Below are positions 24,104 to 35,959 of a stretch of 64,000 nt of DNA, one piece after another. This DNA is from Glandiceps talaboti (taxonomy: Eukaryota > Hemichordata > Enteropneusta > Spengelidae). Below the pieces are notes generated by a model, which did no database searches, was not told where the DNA came from, and was given only the letters and a program-made list of their open reading frames with translations. Position 1 is the stretch's first letter. Every line of letters starts with the position of its first letter. The translations under genes and the position numbers were made by a program. The stretch spans positions 9,833,940 to 9,897,939 of the forward strand of contig NC_135571.1 in assembly GCF_964340395.1 (NCBI RefSeq), written 5' to 3'.

Positions 24104-25859
24104 TTAATTCAAAAGAAAAAGGAACTAATAGGTCGTTACTCAGAGTTTCACGCTTCGAGCGATCTCAGACAACTAAATTGGGATTGTCAAAATCGGGTAC
24201 ATACAAGTAATGTTTCTATGTATATATTGCGTAACAATCAAGATACACACTGAAAGGTGTGTGTCTTGCTGTGTTCCTAATATGAGTCAAAACGTTCAAA
24301 ATTAATAATAATTTTCCCGATTTTTCTTTAGATATTACTGGCACTGGTATAATTATATTATTCCCCAATATCTTTCTGCATTCACCCGGTAAACACTCGT
24401 GACCTAAGGGCTGTCACTACGAGTCAATCGACTCTTTGGTCGCTTGTATTCTTGACTGAATGAAGAAAAAAATTGGGGAGTAACATCTAATCATATTCGA
24501 CTTTCTAGTCACAATTATACATGTAGCTAGGCATGATTCAGGGCTTGGAATAGCAAATATTGGTACTTGAAATAGCATATTTAATTTCCTAGGCGATTCA
24601 TAAAAATAACGGACATTCTATTTCTTGGTCGACACAATAACTTCATTTTACCGACACCATAACGCTCCATGCACTTCACATTTATTAGTATAGGTGCGCG
24701 TGAGAATATGTCGACCTTTTTGTTCAGTTTTGACCCTTCAGCATGAGGTAAAGAGCTATTGCAGGTACTGAACTTTTTGTTCTGTTTTTTACCCTTTAGC
24801 ATGAGGTAAAAAGCCATTACAGGTACTGAGAATTATAATAAGATCACTTCAATTTTAAAGTCATACAAGATTAATACACAGACTTGTCCCTATGAGGAAG
24901 TTGTTATACAAAATATAACATGGCTATACTACATGTACATGCTTATCCCTGTTATTGTGGTATTGTCAACATTGTCTCTCCTTACACAAATGAAATATTA
25001 ATTCCATATGTCATTGCATTCATCATGGGTACATGTAGGTTTAATGATTATAAATGTACCGTCCCACTTACGACTTTCAACTGTTCACTTTTGAAATACT
25101 GCCCGTTTCATGTTAGCGTTCAATTGCTCTGTTTGATACAACCACATAGCAAACTGCTCATGGGACGCTAATAGATAACAAGTTTGAATGAATACAGTTT
25201 ATTACAAAAGTTTTTTTTTCTAAATAAAATGAAGTAACGTGCCACCATGCAAGGGACCTAACCCCTCCTTTGAACACATTCGTATCTTTCTAATTATATA
25301 AGATAAAAAGTATCTTACCTTTCTTTGGGTCATAGGTAGGATTTTCACATTTCTGTCGAACGTCATCACTTTGCCAAGTGACAGGACAGCCATAGGTTAC
25401 CCATACGCCATAATCAGAATTCCCCAATATTTTACAGCTTGTGTTGGGTGTTTCGTTGTCTGTGTCACTTAGTCCATCACTGTACGCATTCACTATTCGT
25501 CCCAAGGCTTCAGACCGTTGTCGAATAGACGTCTCCATACTCGAATGATGTGGACATGCATCTTTGTAATCATGGCAACAATCCCCATAGATTACACACA
25601 TCTCATCACAGCTGCATGCAAAGCCATCAAGTCTATCGAGCCGTGATGCAAACCACCCGCACTTACTAGCATTGCCAACACTACTGAAGCAGCTATCGAA
25701 AAAGTTTGTGTCTTTACATTCCATTTTGATATGTTGCATTGGTGAGGACGTAGAAGAGGTGGTGTTCTCCAGAGGAGAAGTCGATGCCAACTCAGGGTAC
25801 TTAAAATAACAGTAGATAGAGACTGTCAAACATAACAGCCTGTAGACAGTTCTAGCCAT
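19199..25859 (-). CDS. Somatomedin-B plus 7TM receptor (Methuselah-like/adhesion class), copy A
   Basis: Coding exons 25319-25859 and 19199-21546 join in phase (G|TT, Val181) to give 962 residues. The ATG follows an acceptor at about 25869; an untranslated exon with donor GTAAGT lies at 27396. Residues 1-28 form a signal peptide (VYRLLCLTVSIYCYF). Residues about 50-105 form a somatomedin-B domain with the typical cysteine ladder (KCGWFASR, FACSCDEMC, GDCCHDYKDAC). A long ectodomain with many N-glycosylation sites and paired cysteines follows (CAICHG, CAYCND). Seven membrane segments span about 685-945 with family-B2 hallmarks: Cys in TM3 (VCKITAVFLHYSWLTSFLWMG), CWIGN in loop 2, GLIWIVG in TM6 and LQGLYMSMFTLF in TM7. 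The tail is short and Cys-rich (KKCTCTCCQSKS). I see no autoproteolysis (GPS) motif, as in Methuselah-type receptors. The ligand is unknown. Intron 2 holds a Penelope-like element. Confidence 0.88.
21948..22014. repeat. (CA)n(TA)n microsatellite at left end of Penelope-like element
   Basis: An ACAC run passes into a short TATA run that directly abuts the element end TATAACTCGGTGAG. A TA run also abuts the right end. Confidence 0.9.
23963..24005 (+). ncRNA. Hammerhead ribozyme motif in Penelope-like element 3' end
   Basis: Core CTGATGA at 23968-23974 and GAAA after stem II. Stem I: GTTGT (23963-23967) with ACAAC (24001-24005). Stem II: CGCA/TGCG with a CAA loop, next to a T-T mismatch where a pair is usual. 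Stem III: ACT/AGT with a CCA loop. The residue before the stem I 3' strand (cleavage position) is T, allowed at H17. Minimal hammerheads with a short stem III are known in terminal repeats of Penelope-like elements. This is a sequence-pattern call; activity is untested. Confidence 0.75.
24030..24101. repeat. (TA)n tract between the two hammerhead copies
   Basis: Nearly pure TA. It separates the plus-strand 3' end of the Penelope-like element from an inverted terminal copy. Confidence 0.95.
24132..24173 (-). ncRNA. Diverged hammerhead motif, inverted terminal copy
   Basis: Read on the minus strand: stem I GTTGT with ACGAC (one G-T pair); core CTGAGA, i.e. one base missing from CTGATGA; stem II CGCT/AGCG with a CGA loop; GAAA; stem III ACT/AGT; A at the cleavage position. 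Relative to the plus copy, one stem II pair has changed A-T to T-A, a compensatory change. The core deletion should inactivate it. Confidence 0.6.
24360..24482. mobile_element. Short foldback element (family of 49508-49655)
   Basis: Ends ATTCCCCAATATCTTTCTGC and its inverse (GAATGAAGAAAAAAATTGGG). Internal GTGACCTAAGGG, TGTCACTACGAGTC shared with 49508-49655. It lies in intron 2 of receptor A. Confidence 0.7.
24712..24830 (+). repeat. Tandem duplication of about 60 bp
   Basis: CTTTTTGTTCAGTTTTGACC and AGCATGAGGTAAAGAGC, CAGGTACTGA recur with small changes in the next 60 bp. Confidence 0.8.
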
Positions 25860-27395
25860 TTCGTTCTGCTGAAAGGGAAATAAAACAAACGTTAGAAAAT
25901 GCACTTTATGTATTCCAAGTTAGGATGAAGTAAGTTTGACATAATATGGAGTCATGAAGGTCAAATGATTAGAAAGTGTTGCCAGTTTGATATTGGATCT
26001 GTTCTAGCCCTGTTACATGTTTCCTTGGGAACATGGTATGGAGGTGTTCTTTATGTACTCCACAGGATTATTTTGTATAAATGTCTGTTACATATAGACA
26101 TACTAGTATGGCATGTACAAACATCACAAATATGCTTTTACTAAACACCCACCCCCCCCCCCCCTTATTGTCTGGTAAAATATTCTATTCTTATTTTTTT
26201 CTCTGTTTCCAGTTTAAAGGAAATATGCGAAACACATATCTGAACGTTCTCTATATATCACCTGTTGTTTATATTTAGTGCTTGCGATTTAATAAATGAC
26301 AGTTACCATTGTTTGGTAACTTCAATTAGTTAAGCTGACGACTTTGACGATATGCAACAATCGTCTTGTATAATAACCAAATGTTGTGTTTCTAATTGGT
26401 ATACGGACATAAACCACGACAAGGTCTATACAATTTAATTTTCTAGTCTGGCAGGTTTGAGATGAGAACAAGTACGATGTAGTCTAACATTGGGTTTAGT
26501 AGGCTGAGTTAGGTAACAGATCATCAATTTTCGTTTTACTAAAGAAATAACAAAAATAGTCACTCCAGAAAAAGTCCTAAGGCTGATAAAAGGTGTTATT
26601 ACATGCCTCAATTGCAATATCATAAAGTACACAATCTTGCCGTAGTTTCTGATAGGCATACGAGATATTTCCCAAAAGCTATGCTGCTCAATTAATATCC
26701 CAAAGGGTAATGAATAGAGACATGAAACTATTACATTACTTGAAGTACGATTCGACAATATGCTTTTCAATTTTGGCAATCTAAATATACGACCAAATAT
26801 TGGAACTTACCATCGAACCTCATGATTAAAAAAATCATTTTTGGGGTGGTAATAATACATACGACAAATTTTTCACTTCTTTTAGTCTAAGACAAAATAT
26901 TAGACTTCACGACTGATTGTTCTCGTGTACCACAATGGGATCAAGGAGATAATACATTTCAAAAAACATTGCTTTGCAAAACACCCCAGTTTCCCGTCTC
27001 CTTCGCTTGACTAAGGTTTAAGACTCTATTCGAAAATGCCATAAATGTTAAATTTTACAAACGAATTCTCTCAGACTGCAAACAAAGTTTTCATGTTAAA
27101 AAACCCAGAGGGAACTGCTCGGGGATTAATAATGATATAAATGTTTTGTCTGGACTTTAGTTAGGTTCTCACATTGATGGTTAACATTTGAGGAGAAACC
27201 AGAAGGACCTTCGTCCAACTCATATAAGAAAAGTATCATTGTTTGAGCTCAAAACATATCCTTCAGCAGATGTAACATTGTATACAATAGGAACCAAATA
27301 TTTTAATACCCATATACATAAAAAGAGCGCTATTGATATCCTAGAAAATACGAAAGGATCTAAATTATTCTAGATCATATAGAGACATAACTTAC

Positions 27396-27480
27396 CTGTA
27401 GTATGCGTATACAGGAGAACGTCGACTATATACTGAGAGACATCTTGCACCATGGAGTGTGGAAAGCAGAATAATCGACT
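27396..27480 (-). other. 5' untranslated exon of receptor A
   Basis: The donor GTAAGT (reverse of 27390-27395) follows CTACAG at the same relative place as a donor at 45785 upstream of receptor B. Both precede an acceptor just before CAGAACGAAATGGC at the coding exon. The exon start and TSS cannot be fixed; upstream homology between copies continues to about 27590. Confidence 0.55.
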
Positions 27481-27600
27481 TCAAGACAAATCGAGGCCTT
27501 ATATCTTTTATTTCCAAATGACACTATGAACGTCCTTCATTGTGTTCCGGTATTACCAAATAAGGAAATCTAAGTACGCGTTGGGCAGCCCAAAGGGATC

Positions 27601-28150
27601 GGAGATGTCAGTAAGTGAAGGACAACGTTTTGTGAAAAATAAAACTTATGTTCGATTTGTTTCAGAATACTGAGCAACATTTATACAGCATATATGTCTG
27701 AAGGCTTCATAATGTCACTAATCTATTTAGTCTCCAATCATTTTCCATTACTAAAAGGTTGCCATTGTACGAAATGGCGTTAAAATGTAGTATTACCGGT
27801 CTTCAACAGAGCATTTATCTACGTATTTACAATAAGGAGTCAATAATGCGACCACCCCCTTGCCATCACATCAATTTAAGTTTCCGTTGAGGCACGTGCA
27901 GCGCAGATTACACTGCTAAAAAATAATTAAGCGGACACGTGTTTGGAAACTTAGGTGTATTTTTTTCATTGTAACAAAAATATATGTGCAACAGATGGTA
28001 AAATTATCAACAACATGTGCTTGAATGACCATCATCTGTTTTGTCTATGCAATTAATGAATTCAGATTTAGAGTGCAAATTAAGAATATAATGAAAGACT
28101 AATTTCCACATTCACATGGGCTGGGAAGCGGGAAAATGTCAATAGAGTGA
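27601..28150. other. No gene seen
   Basis: Single-copy AT-rich sequence between the receptor A promoter and the LINE relic. I see nothing I can name. Confidence 0.6.
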
Positions 28151-28159
28151 CAATGAGGG

Positions 28160-28960
28160 GGTCTGAAAGTACCGGACTTCGCGTCTATTGTGATGGATGA
28201 CTTCCCGGGTTATGTGGTTAAAGGATACCTCAATCCCTCTCAGTCAGTATGGAAGTTCTTTGCAGATTCTTTTGACAGAATGTATGGAGGATTTCATTTG
28301 CTCTTGTATTGCAATTTTGACATAAACAAGTTATTACTTCCGAATTTCTATAAGGATTTGTTCAGATCTTGGTTATTGGTACGAAATGATATGGAGCAGT
28401 CCTTACATAATGATTTCCTTTGGAATAACAAATATTTTCAAATTGGTGGTAAGGAAGTATTCAACAGAAATATGATGCAAGCGGGCATCTGGTACCCAGG
28501 GGATGTTTTCGAAGCTACAAATAGAACTATTCCTTTCGAGGTGTGGGTAAATCGAGGTGTTTATTGCAGGTACTTTTGTGTTTGGGCGGCGCTTGTAAAT
28601 TTGATAAAAGCTGGCAAAATGCAAGTTGTCAGTGGGACACAACATTTCTTATTCTCAACTCTTGTGTTCCTCTTCAAAAAATATCTATCAGTACTTATTT
28701 AGTTCTAAGCACATTACTTTCAAGAAACCTCGGATTTCCCAATGTACCATTAATACTAGAGAGAATACTGATGGATATGTACCTTTAACCACACATTGTA
28801 TCAATAGACATCAAATTTAGGATCTTTCAACATAACGTTTTACAGAATTATCTTGCTGTTAATTATTGGCTCAAGCAATGGGGTATCACAAGTTGTGGAA
28901 CCTGCTCATTTTGCTCAAATTACATTGAAACTATCATTCACCTGTTGTGAATATGAGATA
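28160..28960 (+). pseudogene. LINE reverse-transcriptase C-terminal relic (L1/Tx1-like)
   Basis: The frame 28190-28702 reads like the region after the RT domain of L1-type ORF2 (LPNFYKDLFRSWLLVRN, LWNNKYFQIGGKEVFNRNMM, AGIWYPGDVF). Further on, in another frame, NYLAVNYWLKQWGITSC with CGTCSFC and ETIIHLL resembles the terminal zinc-knuckle-like segment. Frames are broken and the 5' part is missing. Nothing suggests activity. Confidence 0.6.
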
Positions 28961-29139
28961 GTATTAGCTGTTTTTTCGGAACACTTTAATCCACGGTGGA
29001 AATAAATATTGACTGTGATGTAATTCTGTATGGGTCTACGAACTATCCAGTGATCCTTAACTATTTCAAACAATTTTTTAAAACAATTTCCTGAATTTTT
29101 TGTGGTGTGTGTGTAAGTTTCTTGAACTTATTATGTGTA

Positions 29140-30240
29140 CCATGTGTATAGTAGGCATTGCAGAGTGTGCTCGGACATTTCCACACGAAAAGGTGGTTGT
29201 TATAGCAGGCCAAATTCTCGAAGATGGTGTTACTGTGAGGAGATCGGTTCTGTGTGTTTCCAAGTGTGGTCTCTGAAGTATGGGCAAGGTGCAGTGAGAT
29301 TGGAGGGTGCTCGATAAGGTCAGGTCAAGGTAGAAGTTCAGGTCAAGGTCGAATAAAGGTATTAAACACCTCACTCAACAACTGGCATGTGTGACAACTC
29401 GCATGTCGAAATCCCAAGTCTACCACTGGTGAAGTGAGAAATGCCGTCTTGCAGGCTACAAATGTTCATATTTTAGACCAAGCTGTCCACAACAGGTGGC
29501 ATGAAGGTGAATTGAGAAACCACATTCCTGCTGGATGCCCATGCTCAACGTACCCATCAACAGAGTGTGCAATGACTTGAGTTTGCTAGAGGACACCAAA
29601 ACTGGCAACTTCGTCACTGGAGACCAGTATTATATTGGTTACTAATGAGAATATATTCCACATCTCCACTTGTGACAGATGTGTGAGAGTATGGAGAAGT
29701 CCTGGGGAATGATGCACTGACTATAACATTATTGAGTATGGCCATTACGGTGTAGGCTCTCCAATGGTATGGGGTGGTGTGTCTATTGAGGGCCACACCA
29801 AGCTACATGTCATTGAAAGTAATACTTTGACAGTGTTGAAGTGCAACAATGAAATTCTTCAACCGGCTGTGTGACTGTATGTTGAAAATGTGGGTGAGAA
29901 TTTATAACTAGATAACGCCTGTCTGCACAACAAAACTTACTGTTGAGTATTTGGAACAGGAAAGAATTGGACTGATGGCTTGGCCAGCAGGGCCCCTTGA
30001 CCTGAACCTAATTGAACACTTGCGGGACATCCTGTACAGACATTTTTCAAGCTTTCACAACCGTCCACAGAACCTGCAGGCCCTATGACAGGCCCTAGTG
30101 CAGAAATGGCAGCCCACACTCCACAATGTTATTAGGTGCTTAATCAGAAGCAAGCCACGATGGAAGGAGTATTGTACAGGCAAGAGAACGTCATACAAAG
30201 TACTGATAATGCAGAATGTCGTAAAAACTTGAACTTTACT
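29140..30240 (+). pseudogene. Tc1/mariner transposase relic
   Basis: Several stops and frame changes, but the ordered signature is legible: SPMVWGGVSIEGHTKLHVIE at 29761-29820, NNEILQPAV, LDNACLHNK, then in another frame MAWPAGPLDLNLIEHLRDIL, matching the Tc1 pattern W-GG-x-S, EIL, DNA/RxH, WPAxSPDLNPIEHxWD. The N-terminal helix-turn-helix region (29150-29600) is only faintly readable. It is dead. Confidence 0.75.
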
Positions 30241-30356
30241 GCTTGTTTACTTGGTTTACGGCGTCTCAATCCACTTTCTTACCTGAGGTAGTGATATTTC
30301 TGTGATGTTAACACATACTTTGTCCTCAATCTTTATCATTTTTGTAGTTATGCATA

Positions 30357-30357
<1 letters not shown>

Positions 30358-30401
<44 letters not shown>

Positions 30402-30402
30402 C
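30358..30402. repeat. (GTT)n microsatellite
   Basis: About fourteen perfect GTT units at the end of the Tc1 relic. Confidence 0.95.
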
Positions 30403-31079
30403 GTCGTTTTAACATGTTTTGTACAGATGTATCTGTTGCAATGAAAAAGATACACCTCTCCAGAAAAGTGCTCAATTATTAATGTCATTGAGCAGTGTAG
30501 CTAGAGAGATTAAAGGAAGTCTTCATCTTTCCACTTCCATTTGTGGTTTTTAATCACAGACTTCCACCCATCACATTAGAGACATTATGACGTCATTGTT
30601 CAAGGCTAGAATATGGATGTATTTAGACAAACAATATTAGATAAAGGGATTGCACGGTTGCATTTAGATGGAAACAGTGGGGTGTTTGATAAAGTCAGAC
30701 TGGAATTTTATTGAGACTTGAACTGAAATAAATCAGGGAGTAGATTTGGACAAGACTAGAACAGGATTTCAAAAAGAACTCTTTGTCCATCCACAAACAC
30801 AGTAATCAGCTATAAGCCCAAATTTAGATGAGATATATTGTAACAGTTATTGTTATCGTATCATGGTTGTTCAGTTGCTATAGGGACTATGAGAACCTAT
30901 AACGGATCGTAGAAAGGTGACATTTTGAGGAGCAGTAGTTATAGATAGAATGAAAAAGTTGAGGAGAGTGTGAAAAATATTGAAACACGTACTGTCATAT
31001 AATTTGGCATATATCATATTACAAAGTAGCATTAGAGACCTAATGATGGAAGATTAGTGTAATCTAGTCTAGTGAAGGC
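30403..31079. other. No gene seen
   Basis: Contains a small imperfect inverted repeat around 30510-30565 (GGAAGTCTTCATCTTTCC... TTTTTAATCACAGACTTCC). No open frame with splice support. Confidence 0.55.
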
Positions 31080-31263
31080 CAATCTGATTACAATCTGATG
31101 TGGTGAAAGCTCCTAGCTGCCTTTATTTACCTCTATTTCCATCGTTTTGTGTCGTTTGTTTTGTTCCGAATGATCGCCGCGTGGGAAGGCAAAACAAACG
31201 TCACAAAATGGTGTAAATAAAGGCATCTAACCGCTTTCTCCACATCAGATTTGAATCAGATTG
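31080..31263. mobile_element. Foldback element with CAATCTGATT ends
   Basis: Left CAATCTGATTACAATCTGAT and right ATCAGATTTGAATCAGATTG are inverted. The arms continue (GCCTTTATTTACC / GGTGTAAATAAAGGC; CGTTTTGTG, GTTTTG). Terminal sequence is shared with 56254-56470. Confidence 0.75.
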
Positions 31264-31300
31264 ACTTGCATTGTAAGTGGATCTGTTTGCTTTGCTTGCA

Positions 31301-31456
31301 TTTGGACATCAATGTATATGTCTGTGTTTGGACATCAATGTATATGTCTGCATTTGGACATCAATGTATATGCCTGCATTTGGACATCAATGTATATGTC
31401 TGTGTTTGGACATCAATGTATATGCTTACATTTGGACATCAATGTATATGTCTGTG
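31301..31456 (+). repeat. 26-bp tandem repeat, six units
   Basis: Unit TTTGGACATCAATGTATATG plus TCTGTG or a variant. The unit is not a multiple of three, so all three frames look open; the apparent ORFs here are repeat artefacts. Confidence 0.95.
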
Positions 31457-31463
31457 TTTGTGT

Positions 31464-32584
31464 AACTTTTGAGTATATCTCAGATTCACAGTTTGAAGTA
31501 GTCCATCTTTTTAAAAATGTCTAAAACTTAAAAATAACATCTGACATGTATTGGTAGCATTTGGAGTGACGAGTGTGTTCAGTGATTGCAAACGTAACTC
31601 ATCAAATGTAGCTGTAGGCCACAAAGTATAATTTATTCAGGGATACATTTGGCGTACAGAACGGAATTTTCATGCCTTTCTTGATTATGAAAACTGACAA
31701 CCTACCACAAAGTCGTATGAAGTTTCAATGTTTTAAGAGGAAACAAAGTTTTTCGTTCCAAAACAATCAAATATAAAAAGGGTGATATTGCAATCTGTCA
31801 CAATAACAAGTAATAAAGACAACAAAAATCCATTCATGCTGTGTCGGAAGAAATTCTTTAAACAAAACGTTATTTTGTACTCGAGAAGACTTTGCTTGAA
31901 TTTAATTTACCCGCATCTTTGAATCACTTAAGTCATTACTATAACAAGTCTTTGAACTGCACGCTACACCCTGTAAACATTTCCGCTATTGTCATTAAAA
32001 TTCGTGTCATTAAAGGGCTTGTTCTGTTGCTAACTAAGATAATGGCTACTTTCACTAAAAATCATGAAGTTAAGTTAAGGAGTGTGTTTTCTGACATCTA
32101 AATAACATTGTGTGCGTCACACATGTCCGTCATACACATCATTATGGTAACAAAAACATCTTAACAACACCTTTACACAGAGTTTAAAAATATTAAGTGC
32201 CTTTCATCCTTTGACAGTGTGGATCATTTGTACTCTCCAATATTGAAAAGTTGTTAGAATATCGAAGACACGAGAGAAGTAAAGTTGTCATTGCTCTAGC
32301 CATAGACAGTGGTTCGTGGCGCGTTTATGATCTAGTAATACTTCTGTTTATTTAAGTTTCAGAAATAATTTTTTTTTTACATGACACATGTGTTTTTAAG
32401 GTTTAAGAATATGACAAAGAATATATAAATACTGAGAGGTGAACTACGGGGCTAACAAATTGTACTTTCAGAAAGCCAAATTCTGAGCAATCACATATTG
32501 TATCTCCTTGATTGCTAAATTGTACTAGTCGTCGAAATGAATCAGGGCTTGTATCTTTTTAAAAAACCACTTTTCTTCTAATTT
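31464..32584. other. No gene seen
   Basis: AT-rich sequence without splice-flanked frames or recognisable repeats. Confidence 0.55.
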
Positions 32585-32587
32585 TTA

Positions 32588-32632
<45 letters not shown>
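32585..32632. repeat. (TA)n microsatellite
   Basis: Pure TA run. Confidence 0.95.
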
Positions 32633-32633
<1 letters not shown>

Positions 32634-32757
32634 CCTTGTTCTTCCACTATGGTCTTCACAGCCACCTTATCTATTTTTTATTGAGACTATTTGCTCTCCA
32701 TTAAAAGCAGATAAATATTATTTAAAATAAGTAAGCTGTCACTAGTTTTTCCTGTTA

Positions 32758-32958
<201 letters not shown>

Positions 32959-33120
32959 CTCTCCTCTTGAGATTGATATCACTTATCCCTCATAATACCT
33001 CAACTAAGATATGACAAAGAAACGATAATGTACAACATCAACGCAACTTTATTGATAATTAGTAAACTTACAAGCCATTACTCTCTTACCTCTAACAAAA
33101 TCAGTACCTGGCACTTTAAA

Positions 33121-34190
33121 GACTAGGGGGCTAAATTCAAGTTCAAAAGTTTTATTAATCTCATCAGTGGAGCTATAAACATTCCATTGCCTCATTCTCT
33201 TGTTCCAGAGTTGCTATTTATATAGCTTTACAAGACAACTATTTTGCACACCTAAATTGTAAGCCTTATCCAAACCTGGTCATTAACCTACTATGCTAAA
33301 ACCTACTATTATTACACAGGAATAATATTAAGTGTTCACCAGAGGACTGCATGTAACATACCCATTTCATTTAATGATCAAAGCTGACCATTTGGCAGGT
33401 TGAGGGTATTCTCTTACAGGATAATGGCAATTTTGAAGCTGAACTAAAGCAGGGTAGTGATTAAGGAAAGAATTTATTGTTTACATTACTTCAAGTTGTC
33501 CTCATCAGTAACAGTGTTCTCAGCTATCAAGTAAAATAACTTCAACTTGCAAATGGATCGATTTTGATCAGAATGTATATGCTACATAGTCTTCTAGCTC
33601 AGGCTTAAATACTAGTAGCTAGTTTATTGTCAATTGTCAATCATTAATTAGTTTATCAACGGACTTACAATATCCAATAAATTCAATAGCTCAAGTCTAC
33701 AATTGCTTATTACCGGAAACTCGTAATCACTGATGTTATTACAATGAAACTAAGTCGCCTTATGTGTATTAAGTCAATCGAATTACTTTGGCAATTTTCC
33801 CATGATATCAACTAAAGGAGGTTATTATTCATTGGCAAGGCAACTTAACACATCGCAACTTTGTATTAACTTCACTGATTCTTACATAGCACATCGTGTA
33901 AGACTTACATATGTAATATAGTACGTTATTTTAATCTTGAAATTTTGTTGCCAAGGTAATTTCATATTAATAACCTAGGTGTTACGAACTAACATTCCAT
34001 TAAAACTATGAAATCAATATTAAGTAATATGTTACAACATCACAATGTCGTTGTTACCTGTCACCTTCATGGAGAATGATTAACATTTGTTACTTATTTT
34101 GCTTTCATTCACATGTAACTAATTCAGAAGACTCAAACAGATATATAAATATGCCATCAAACATTTCAAGTTCACTTCAGTTGCCCTAAA
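33121..34190. other. No gene seen; left part of segment B without counterpart in A
   Basis: AT-rich sequence. Homology to segment A breaks off at about 33075 and resumes at about 34196 (ATATTTTCCACACATAC...). I recognise no element in the extra sequence. Confidence 0.5.
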
Positions 34191-35289
34191 ATGCGTGGAT
34201 GTTATAGAAAAAAATATTTTCCACACATACATTACACAACTAATCAATTAATCTTTATACTAAATACTCTAATGTACTCGTTACACAAGACATTCTCTTT
34301 ATATAGATCTGTTACACTACGCCATGTTTGGCTAGATTCATGCAGCACTGATGCTCATTAACAACCCGTTTGATGCTGAACAGGGTTCTACTACAATATT
34401 AGTCTTACGTAAGGGTTTAAGTACACCATATTCATTACACCAAAACATACTACATTTATAAAATAATGTTAGATACATATAATGAGCCTGGATTCACCAT
34501 CGCACACATAAGGTTGATATCAATGATGCTATTTAGAAAAGAACCAAGGCCAAACTGGTGTATGTATATTTGCTTGCTGTAACCCCTTGACTTAAGCAAG
34601 GCAATAAATAACACAAGTTTAAGATTGTTTTTAATCAAGTACATACATTTGTATAAAGTGAATACTAGAAAACAATTATGACTGCATGCTTGTCAGATAT
34701 AAATGGAAATGAAAAATATCACACTTTTATCTGTATGATTGATGTCATAATATTAGAATACAACTAATCATAAAAAGTGAAACCTATGTGATGTGAAATT
34801 GTGATACATTTGTAAGAAATTGTTCTTTGGTGGTCAGTACTGTGGATTGATCTTTAAGAATACGTAGAACTGGCAATGTCCCTGAGGTCCTAGTCTCGAT
34901 TATCCAGATTGCACTATAGACTTTGATATCTCTGCCACAAAAAGATTTGAAGTATGCTGGGCATTCAAGTCATTGGCACATGGTATGGTAACAGTCGCTC
35001 ACTCTGACAGTTTCTCGTTGTAAAGACCATGGCCATAACCTATGATGGCCAGTCAATAACATGATGACCAGTCAATACCCAACATATGCCATGTCATATG
35101 ATCACAACTCAATAACAAAAAAAAACACCGTGATGTCCAGTCGAAGACCAACACACGCAATAACCTATGATGACTTGTTAATAACCAATGCACGCTGTAG
35201 CCTATGATTACCAGTCAATAACCAACATTTATACACCATACTATATGATGGCTAGTCAACAACAACTATAGACCCTTGTGCACCTGTTA

Positions 35290-35662
35290 CAAATCAACAC
35301 ATATCAGAACCTATGAAGACCAGTTGATAGTCAACATATATCATAACCTATAAAGACCAGTTGATAATCAACATATACCATAACCTGTAAAGACCAGTTG
35401 ATAATCAACATATACCATAACCTATAAAGACCAGTTGATAATCAACATATACCATAACCTATAAAGACCAGTTGATAATCAACATATACCATAACCTGTA
35501 AAGACCAGTTGATAATCAACATATACCATAAGTTATGAAGACCAGTTGATAATCAACATATACCATAACCTGTAAAGACCAGTTGATAATCAACATATAC
35601 CATAACCTGTAAAGACCAGTTGATAATCAACATATACCGTAAGCTATGAAGACCAGTTGACT
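35290..35662 (+). repeat. 37-bp satellite array, copy B (about 10 units)
   Basis: Same unit as at 17935-18762 (ACCAGTTGATAATCAACATA and TACCATAACC). It is preceded at 35036-35285 by much more diverged, irregular units (CCTATGATGACCAGTCAATA type), which look like an older, decayed edge of the array. Confidence 0.95.
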
Positions 35663-35959
35663 TGTTGGGAATTATTGCATGTTTTTTATCACAGTGTACA
35701 GGTGATTATTATTAGGGGTATTTAATTATTGGTAGGGTGCTAGTGTTGTCAAGGCAGTAGTTTTGTCTCGTAGGTAGTCACCACTGCCGCGGTAGTAGGA
35801 CCGTTCCCCCATCAAAGCTGAAACAATGTGGTATGGACTCGGAGACCACACTCTGGTTGAAATAATCCATATAATTCATATTTATCCACTTTATTCTAAC
35901 AGTAAAGTTTTTCCTAATAGTAATACCAATACTCTAGGTCTGCTGAGAAGAGCATATCA

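Larger units (their letters stand above)
22012..24175 (+). mobile_element. Penelope-like retroelement, decayed, 5'-truncated
   Basis: A reverse transcriptase and a C-terminal GIY-YIG endonuclease read on the plus strand in three frames. Block 1 (about 22130-22245) ends KEAFITLKDHKD. After a frameshift near 22245, CRLINPAKSEIGIVSKK leads into 22389-23040 with RT motif A (FDICDFYPSI), motif C (YRDDG), and the Penelope-type NFLDITLNLNNGKYYPY and SNHPPSIIKN. A second frameshift near 23045 leads to the last block, ending at 23785. That block has a cysteine linker (CNYRQKDTCPLNGEC) and the endonuclease motif KVYIGLTENNFKQRYANH. Endonuclease after RT is the canonical arrangement. The element carries hammerhead motifs at its 3' end. 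It lies in intron 2 of receptor A and is absent from the same intron of receptor B, so it was inserted after the duplication or lost from B. Confidence 0.9.
15936..27600 (+). repeat. Segmental duplication, copy A (direct partner 32985-45940)
   Basis: Collinear blocks shared with copy B: ATATGACAATGAAACGAT (15964; ATATGACAAAGAAACGAT at 33009), the GCCATGTTTGGCTA block (16729 / 34321), the 37-bp satellite array, the whole receptor gene, its upstream untranslated exon and about 150 bp beyond. Copy A has extra insertions (a Harbinger-like element at 16771 and a Penelope-like element at 22012). Start-to-start distance is about 17 kb. Confidence 0.8.

Noticed and set aside
22012-24175. Non-LTR LINE or group II intron as source of the reverse transcriptase
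   Set aside because: GIY-YIG endonuclease after RT, the FLDITLNLN and HPP motifs and the hammerhead point to a Penelope-like element.
26435-26779. 114-codon minus-strand frame in receptor A intron 1
   Set aside because: No domain, no splice context, absent from the matching intron of receptor B as far as I can see.
31251-31524. Three overlapping frames of HQCICLHL-type repeats
   Set aside because: Produced by a 26-bp tandem repeat read in three frames.
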